Of a stretch of DNA of 64,000 nucleotides, positions 56,624 to 64,000 are shown piece after piece; the stretch's first letter is position 1; every line of letters begins with the position of its first letter. The notes under the pieces were generated by a model, which saw nothing but the letters and a program-made list of their open reading frames with translations, was not told the origin of the DNA and did not search any database. A program made the position numbers and the translations under genes. The DNA is taken from the NCBI GenBank assembly GCA_002786025.1, contig NHNW01000011.1, forward strand, positions 1 to 64,000. The letters are read 5' to 3'. Source of the stretch: Zasmidium citrigriseum. Taxonomy: Eukaryota; Ascomycota; Dothideomycetes; Mycosphaerellales; Mycosphaerellaceae.

Positions 56624-57554
56624 GGCCAGGAGGAAAAGAGCCTGATGTCGAAGGTCAGTATGATGTTGATGTTGGCTGAGGACGAAAGAAGAGAGACTTC
56701 GGACGAAAGGGAGAGTTGAAGTAGGCGTCGACTGAAGCCGAAGTCTGTGCGCGCACGCTACGCTTTCTGCAAACCTTAAGAGATCTTCATGTGACGGCGG
56801 CCAGAGTGAGATGGAAGGCGCGAGACCAGGCGAAGGTGCCGGAGAGCGGCAGGAGCGGCGGGAGCGATCAGGGGTGAAATCTTCGACAGGAGAAGAACCA
56901 GGACATGGAAAGATCGCCGAAGTCTCAGATGTCGAATGGGTGTTGTGGTCGATTGTGCAACACGGAGGAGTGCTCAAGAATAGGATTGTCGTGGCACAGC
57001 GGGTTGTCTATCAGTAGCCGTGCTCTCAGTGAAACTATCTGGTGTGATGTGAAGGACTGCGGAAACTTGGACCAATTCCGATACAGTTGATGCGAGGAGA
57101 ACTTCTACATTGGATGAGAGCGTTCGCCTCGCAGAAAAGATTGTCGGGGAATCGCCCCTCGCCGTCGCTGGCACAGAGGGTCTGGCTTGTTTTGCGGTCT
57201 TTCCGCGAAATATGGCGAGTGGATTGATATCGACTTCATTGGTCTTCTAGGATTCATATCGACAGACGATGTTTCTCTTTCCGCACTTGGTCAGACACGT
57301 GCAGACCGGATCGGTGGGTGAATGAAAGACGAAGATGCAGGAGTGGTGCCAAGGCGTGAGCAGGTGACGTCTGTTTGGATTTCAGGCGATTCCAGGGACC
57401 GACGCCGACCTGGCCAGATATCCACAACCCGCCAAAACACCACCTTGCTTTCCCCCTTTCGCTGCGCCTGCTGCTGTTGCGCTCTCTTTTCATATGCGCG
57501 GCCATTGAATCCGGCGTTCGCTTCCTGCTTCGACCTCCACCCTAATCGTCGACA
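56624..57554. promoter_or_regulatory. Divergent promoter, cysteine-rich gene (-) and SEC31 (+)
   Basis: 0.93 kb. A CT-rich stretch (57440-57550) precedes SEC31. No gene seen. Confidence 0.5.
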
Positions 57555-60500
57555 ATGGTCCGCTTACGAGAAATCCCTCGCACCGCCGTCTTCGCCTGGT
57601 CGCCCGGAGCCGGTGCTCCTTTGATCGTTACCGGCACACGAGCCGGCGCTGTGAACGATGACTTCTCCAGCGAGACGAAGCTAGAACTGTGGGACTTGGG
57701 CCTGGACAAGCTCAACCACGAAAGCGATCTGACGCCAGCTGGCAAGCCCATAACCACCGACTCAGGCTTCAACGACATTGCCTGGAGCGAACCGACGGAC
57801 GACCATCCGCTGGGTGTGATTGCGGGAGCACTTGAGAATGGATCGATTGATCTATGGGACGCCCAGAAGCTCCGCAATGGCTCCTCAGACGCCTTTATTT
57901 CGCGAACGACCAAGCACAGCGGCAGCGCAAAGGCGTTGCAATGGAATCCATACAGACACAACCTGCTTGCTTCGGTTGGTGCCAAGGGCGAGATCTTCAT
58001 CTACGACCTGAACAATATGGCCAACCCTTTCCGACTGGGTGCTTCGGTAGCAAGAGCAGACGATATTGAATGTTTGGATTGGAACAAGCAGGAGAAGACC
58101 GCACACATCTTGGCTACAGGAAGCAGTGGTGGCTTTGTGACGGTTTGGGATGTCAAGCAGAAGAAGGATATCTTGACTCTGAACAATCAGGGCCGTAAAG
58201 CTGTCAGTGCTGTTGCCTGGGACCCAGAAGAGAGCACAAAACTGGCAACAGCGACTCCAAACGATCAGGATCCGCTGATCTTCTTGTGGAGCTTGAGGAA
58301 TAGCAGTGCTCCAGAGCGGACGCTCAAGGGCCACGAGCTGGGAGTTCTGGGCCTGGCATGGTGTGTGCAGGATCCGGATTTGCTTCTGTCATGTGGTAAA
58401 GACAATCGGACTATCTGCTGGAATCCAAAGACTGGCGAGCGGTACAGCGATTTTGCTGCTGGATCGAATTGGGCTTTCCAGACGAGATGGAACCCACATA
58501 ATCCAAACATCATCGCGAGTGCATCATTTGACGGCAAGATTCTCGTTACCTCGACCCAGAGCACGAACGCGAAGGCAGAAGAGCAGACTGCGGCGAACCA
58601 GGCATTGGACAGCGAGGACTTCTTCGCGAAGGCGCAGACACAACCACAGGGCATCTCATTCAGCATCCCGAAAACGCCAAAGTGGGCAGCCCGGCCAGCA
58701 AGTGTTTCCTTTGGCTTCGGCGGGAAGCTCATTCGCGTGACTTCAGATGCATCACGAAAGAGCAAGGTTGCTATTGAGACATTCTCTGCGGATACTTCTA
58801 TCGGCGAATCCACTGCTGAGTTCGAGCAGAAGCTTGGCAGCGGCGACCTGACTGGCATCTGCGAGAACAAGATACAGAGCGCGAAGAGTGACGAGGAGAA
58901 GGCCGACTGGCAAGTCATTGAGACGCTCAATGCTGGCAAATCGAGGAAGAAGCTCAGGCAGTACCTTGGTTTCGAAGACGAGGCGGATGCCGACCTGGCG
59001 AAAGAGACCGAGAAGCTTGGCATCAATGGTGATGCTGCTGCGGACAGTAAAGTGAACGGCGAGAAAGACGACTTTTTCGGTGGTGGGGACGATGGCGACA
59101 ACTTCCTTGCCGATCTTGCAGCGACGAAGGGCGCCAAGACGAACAACCCATTCAGCATCTACACCGGGTCAGAATCTGAAGCAGACAAGGGCATCACGCG
59201 GGCGTTGATGCTGGGTGATTTTGAGAAGGCACTTGACATTTGTCTGAAGGAGGATCGAATGTCAGACGCATTCATGATTGCTGTGTGCGGTGGTCAGAAA
59301 TGCATTGACAAGGCGCAGAACGCCTATCTCAAGAAGAAGTCGGATGGCCCCAACTACTTGCGTCTACTTGCCAGCATTGTTGGTAGCAACCTGTGGGATG
59401 TCGTCCACAATGCGGATCTGAATAATTGGAAGGAAGTAATGGCAACTCTCTGCACGTATGCGGATGAGAAGGAGTTTCCAGATCTCTGCGAGGCTCTAGG
59501 TGATCGACTCGAGGAAGCATACCAGTCAGGAGACAGCTCCAAGACGCTCCGAAGAGACGCTTCTTTCTGCTATCTGGCCGGCGCCAAGCTGGAGAAAGTA
59601 GTGAACAACTGGGTCGAAGAGTTGCAAGAACATGAGAAGACCGCGCTGGACAAATCGGAAGACGACAACAGCTTCTCTGTGCATGCTAAGTGCCTGCAGG
59701 AGTTCATTGAGAAAGTGTCAGTCTTCCGAAAGGTCACCAACTTCCGCGACTCTGAGCTGCAGTCTGCTGCCGATTGGAAACTCGCGCCACTCTACAACCT
59801 CTACGCCGAATACGCAGAGATTCTTGCTGCCCATGGACAGCTCAGCAACGCCGAACGCTACCTCGACCTGCTGCCGAGCAAGTTTGAAGGAGCTGAGTCT
59901 GCACAGCAGCGCATCAAGCAGGCTACAAGGAGAGCAACGGCAGCTTCTCACACTAGGACTGCTACCGCCCAGAGGACCGCAACGAGGGCACAGCCAGCAG
60001 TGTCTACTTTCCAACCACCAGTCCAGCCGGCGACTCAGCCCTTGGTCAATCAAGCACGAAATGCGCCATCCCCGTATCCCGCTGGCCCATATCCCACTGG
60101 CGTCACCACGCCTGGGCCGGCTGCTTCTAACCCATATGCACCGACTTCAAACGCCTACGCACCAACAGGATACCAACCTCCTCAGCCTTCGGCACCTTAC
60201 GGACAACCAGCGATGTATGGGGGATACCAGGCTCCTCAGCAGCAAGCGCCACTTCCACCTCCACCGCGAGCTGGCACAACCTCACCTTCGGTGCCTCCGC
60301 CATCCGCTGCGAAGAACATGACCAACTGGAACGACATGCCTGACAACTTCCTCAACCAGCGGGCACCCAACTCACGTCGTGGTACACCGGGTCCTGCTCC
60401 CGTCAGCTCGCCGTTCCCCAACGCCGCACCCAATGTGATGTCTCCACCGCCGCCGCAAGGCTTCCAGAAGCCAACTCCACCTCTGCCACCTCCTCCAAAG

Positions 60501-61480
60501 GCTGGAGAAGCGCCGCCCAGAGTCATGTCGCCTGCAACCGCACCTCCTCAAGGGATCCCTCGGCCGTCATCAGCTGCAAATGCTTACGCTCCACCCCCCA
60601 GCGCTCAGCCTGTTGGCTCAACATTACCCGCTCCTTCTGGGCCACCTCCTGTCCAACGCGGCCCTTCGCCATACCAACCGCCCCCCTCAACCTCTAATGC
60701 AGCGCCGTCAAACAGATACGCTCCTGCGCCAGGCTCACAACCATCCCCAGCTCCTGGAGCCATGCCTCCACAGAGGAACGTTGCGCCCAACCCATACCAA
60801 GCGCAACAACCAAGCCCATACGCGCCGCAACAGGCACCTCAGCAACCTGGCTTTGGCCAACCCCCACAGTCGCAAGGTCCACCGCCACGAGCAGGTCCGC
60901 CACCAGGAGGTCCACCGCGAGGGCCTCCGCCAGCGCAATCGACGACGGGGCCACCACCTCAAGGTCCTCCCATCCGTGGCGGCCCTGCACCTCCAGTCCA
61001 GCAACTTCCACAGACTGCTAGCGATAGCCCCGCGCCTGCTGAACCTCCGGCTGCTCCAGCAAAGCCCAAGTACCCACGAGGCGACCGGTCACACATCCCG
61101 TCTTCCGCACAGCCGATTGTTGACCTCCTGGCTCCAGAAATGGCGCGCATCAAGTCTGTCGCGCCGCAAGCTTTCAAGCCGCAAGTCGACGACATGGACA
61201 AGCGCATTAACATCCTGTTCGACCATCTTAACAATGAGGATCTACTGCAGCCGGACACCGTCCAGCAAATGGTGCAGATCTCGCAACTCGTACAGCAGAA
61301 GCAGTGGGATCAGGCGCAATCCCTGTTCACCGAGATGCAGTCGGCTAAGCTCGACACCGAAGGAACGCATTGGATGGTAAGTTTGATATAGTCTTTGTGC
61401 TAGTATTCGGACTATAGTGCTAATCGTTATAGGTCGGCGTCAAGCGCCTCATCAACATTGGACGAGCTACCAAGGCGTAG
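57555..61480 (+). CDS. SEC31: Sec31, outer-coat subunit of COPII vesicles
   Basis: Two exons, 57555-61376 and 61433-61480, split by a 56-bp intron; 1,289 residues. Sec31 with Sec13 forms the outer cage of COPII vesicles at ER exit sites and boosts Sar1 GTP hydrolysis. Residues 1-340 form the WD40 propeller (M-V-R-L-R-E-I-P-R-T-A-V-F-A-W-S-P, A-L-Q-W-N-P-Y, W-N-P-H-N-P-N). Residues about 400-760 are the ACE1 alpha-solenoid (A-L-M-L-G-D-F-E-K-A-L-D-I-C). About 830-1180 is Pro/Gln-rich, the segment that contacts Sec23-Sar1. The last 110 residues are the helical C-terminal domain, and the short second exon adds V-G-V-K-R-L-I-N-I-G-R, a typical Sec31 ending that confirms the intron. Confidence 0.95.
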
Positions 61481-63818
61481 TAGTCAGGGTTCAATTACAT
61501 ATTACCCGGAACGCATCCAGGGGTTAGACGAACCTTTTTGATGCGTTCATCGCTGCCGACTCCTCCGGGACGACAGCATAGAGCTAAAAGCGGATCACTT
61601 TCTCACCATCGTCATCATCCTGATGAAGAACTAGTCGTAGAAACGTTTTATAGGCCCAGAAACAAAAAGCAGATTTCGAAATAATGTGGCGTTTTCCACG
61701 TGTGCGCCTGCCGCTGTAGTCGAGATCGGTGATGTTGAGGTGGCTTGCTGCTAGTGGTGCCCGTTGCAAATACGTGGCGAAGTCTATGCGGAGAGGGTGT
61801 CGTGAGAGTTGTGTCTACAAACTGCATCAACTGTGTTGTTATTATCGGTCGTGTCGCATGATGATCGCCAGGTCGGAAAATATGCGAGGAGCCAGTGCCG
61901 TGTGCGGATGACGGTTGACAATCCATGCCTATTCGTGGCTGGGGTTATGGGGCAAAGTTGGTCGAGAGAAGGCGCCGTTGTTCTGCGTGGCAGAAGCTTG
62001 TCTTGTTTCACAGCGCCGTGCTGCGACGTGGCGAGTCATCCAAAGAGGCCGTTGGCAAGCGTAAGATTGCCCGTTCAACGGCCCGGCGAAAGGAAGACAG
62101 ATCCTGAGGGATGATCACGCCGCACGGTTGCAGGCTGCTTTTTCACGAGCAAGCTGCAAGCCATGGCGTCGAGAGAGGAAAGGCTGTCTATCGTCCACAC
62201 CACCCACGGTCCGCAGCCATTCCTCGCGAAGGCTTCATTTGGTTTGTGCAACACAGGCAGAGCCCAAGCGAGCGCGTGCGCGCCTGTTTGAAAGGGTTAC
62301 GCAGCATTGATGAAGCGAACGGTTAATTGGTATCCAACGAGCGGATTCTTGGGAAATCGCCGGGGGGCTGGCGGTGGTTCGTCTCCACAGTCGGCAGGAA
62401 TGCTCGAAACGGCCTAGACGGCTCGGCTGATGATGAGCATGCATTAGCGCGTTGGATCTGGTGAGTGCGTCGTTGCGCACGTTGGCTCGTGGATTTGTTT
62501 CTGGTGTGGGTGGTGGCTTTTCTCCACTGCTGCTGGCCGCCCGCTCGGCAACGGCTGCGGTGGAGCGCCCGCCTGGCCAGCCACGGCCCACGGGTCTTGG
62601 AGTCGCCAGCCAGGGGTGTGCTGGACGGCGGCGGCGGCGGCGGCGATTTCGGGGGGCGACACAGCGTCGCCATCTGCGACAAGCCCTGTCACCTGCGCAC
62701 TTGGTTGTTGATGCCACGTCGCACGTCCATGACGGCGGGCGGACGCGCATCCCGGTAGAGGCGGCGAGCAAGACAGGCTGAGTGAAGACATGCGGCACTG
62801 GGACGGATTGGAGGGTGGATGGCGACAGCACGGCGCGTCTGTCGCAGTGTTTGAGCGAGAGCGTGTTGCCGATGTTGCATCATCTGGAAGGTCGGACGGG
62901 CGCCTGGTTGGTCGCCAAGAGAACCTGCGTTGACTTTGCTAGCTGCAGTTGATCGGGCGGGATCCCGTCGACATGCAGGCAGCCTTGACGTGTGAGCCAC
63001 TGAAGGGGGATGCCGCTTGATGATCGATGGTCCGCTGCACACTGGACAAGCATGCCGTGCGTCCAGCCTCGGTTGCGTCGTGGCGGGTGAGTTTGGTGGT
63101 GCCGCTGGCATGCTGCGTCTATATGAAGCCTGCTCCCAGATTATTCGCGATCTGGCGGGCACGCTTCTCCCGCAAAAGAACTAGCGACCGCGCCGACGCC
63201 AGACTGCCGAAGCCCCGAGCGATGGGCATTGGGACTGGAGATGAACTTAATGAAGTGCTCGGCAAGTGATGTAGTAGATTTAGAGTGTGAGAAGTGCAAG
63301 AAGTAATGAAGGAAGGAGCAAGAACGCTATGGCAGACAGAAGCTTGGCGTCTGGTATAAGCCGCTACCACGGCGGTTTAAACATGATGACACCAGCCCTC
63401 CAGAGAGCCGGCCGTGTGGAGCTGCCAGGATCAGACGGTTATTTGGGAATAGCCCTTCCATTAGCTGTACTAAACCTCTCTCCGCGTCTTGCACGGAGGA
63501 CACCCAGCGAGAGGAGGTTCGGAGAGTCTGCTGCTGCTCTTTTCGCGCTCTCTCTCTGATTTCCTCTGCTGAGCTCCGTCTCTGCTTCCAAGACCTCACT
63601 CCCCATCGCCACGGCCGCGCTCTCCCTCCGCCGTCCCACTGTCCCTTTCTACTCTTGCCTTTTATTTTCGATTCGCTGATTGGATGACGCTCGTCGCTCC
63701 GCGCATCGACAGATAGGTACGGTCGTGCTCGCTGTCCGTCAGTGTCGGCGTACGCCAGCCTCACAGTCAGCTAACGCGTGATATCCTTTCACAGTGGCCA
63801 TCCAGTACTTACCTCACC
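61481..63818. promoter_or_regulatory. Long upstream region of the CYC8-like gene
   Basis: 2.3 kb without a credible gene; frames on both strands are low-complexity Arg/Pro/Ser. A (CGG)n run lies at 62626-62645 and a CT-rich tract at 63536-63660, directly before the presumed transcription start. Long promoters and 5' UTRs are common for global regulators. Confidence 0.5.
63717..63794 (+). other. Probable 5' UTR intron of the CYC8-like gene
   Basis: GTACGG donor, GCTAAC branch site at 63770, and TTTCACAG acceptor give a 78-bp intron ending 24 bp before the start codon. Confidence 0.6.
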
Positions 63819-64000
63819 ATGGCCGCCCAATCGCCTTCCGGTCCCCTGGCACACCACCATTCCTACGCCGCCCCTGGTCGTCCGCCGCCGACTGCTGGCA
63901 TGCCCATCCAGCAGCCGCAGCAGCCAGCCAAGTCCGTGTCTCAGTACCTCGCCGCGACGAACGAGTCGGTATGGCTACAGCTCGGCAACCTCTCAGAGGT
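63819..64000 (+). CDS. CYC8: General transcriptional corepressor Cyc8/Ssn6-like, 5' part
   Basis: The first 60 codons only; the gene runs off the window. The start has a good context (TCACC before ATG). After a His/Pro/Gln-rich opening (M-A-A-Q-S-P-S-G-P-L-A-H-H-H) the sequence A-A-T-N-E-S-V-W-L-Q-L-G-N-L-S-E-V matches the start of the first TPR in Cyc8/Ssn6 proteins of filamentous fungi. Cyc8 with Tup1 represses many genes in the nucleus by TPR-mediated contact with DNA-bound regulators. Only one TPR helix is visible, so another TPR protein cannot be excluded. Confidence 0.7.
   Translation, partial: MAAQSPSGPLAHHHSYAAPGRPPPTAGMPIQQPQQPAKSVSQYLAATNESVWLQLGNLSE

Noticed and set aside
62235..62831. 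198-codon minus-strand frame
   Set aside because: Arg/Pro-rich low complexity over a CGG run, no conserved features, inside the CYC8-like promoter region.

Overview
The window looks like a chromosome segment of a filamentous ascomycete, most likely a Dothideomycete. The evidence is short (about 50-130 bp) GT-AG introns with CTAAC/CTGAC branch sites, fungal-type proteins (Rgp1, Snu66, Eaf3, Sec31, Cyc8, a DHA1-type MFS transporter, a GPI-anchored wall protein), and a transposon block mutated by repeat-induced point mutation (RIP). The order is inferred from general gene character, not from a search.

It has two compartments. Bases 1 to about 37.5 kb are gene-free transposon relics. CpA and TpG are almost exhausted while CpG survives, the signature of CpA-to-TpA RIP. 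ATG codons are therefore rare and Gln/Trp codons read as TAG/TAA, which is why almost no open frames remain. Within it are: a 1.5 kb direct repeat (1-1519 and 34541-36059); seven copies of a 39-bp hairpin (2770-7104); a hAT transposase relic on the minus strand, split into 9060-10344 and 27587-29150; and, inserted into that hAT, a complete 17.2-kb LTR retrotransposon (10345-27586). A single N at 30168 is flanked by two 526-bp copies of one sequence. A gag-like relic on the minus strand (36090-37408) ends the block.

The LTR element is the most unusual object here. Its 360-bp LTRs align without indels. It carries Ty3/Gypsy gag-protease and RT-RNase H-integrase, followed by about 8 kb of additional coding relics. 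Three are divergent paralogues of one another. The fourth is a protein of about 1,180 codons whose C-terminal part has an H-x-D...H...R layout suggesting a 2-oxoglutarate/Fe(II) oxygenase. A 27-bp near-perfect palindrome occurs seven times and separates every module from the next.

From about 37.5 to 64 kb is ordinary euchromatin with nine genes: RGP1 (+), RPS8 (+), a GPI-anchored Ser/Thr-rich repeat protein (-), an MFS transporter (-), a GNAT acetyltransferase (-), SNU66 (+), EAF3 (+), a cysteine-rich protein with three tandem Zn2Cys6-like clusters (-), SEC31 (+), plus the first 60 codons of a CYC8/SSN6-type corepressor (+) cut by the window end. These are housekeeping genes of trafficking, translation, splicing and chromatin control, with no evident cluster logic. 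Exon boundaries were placed by eye from splice consensus and reading-frame continuity.
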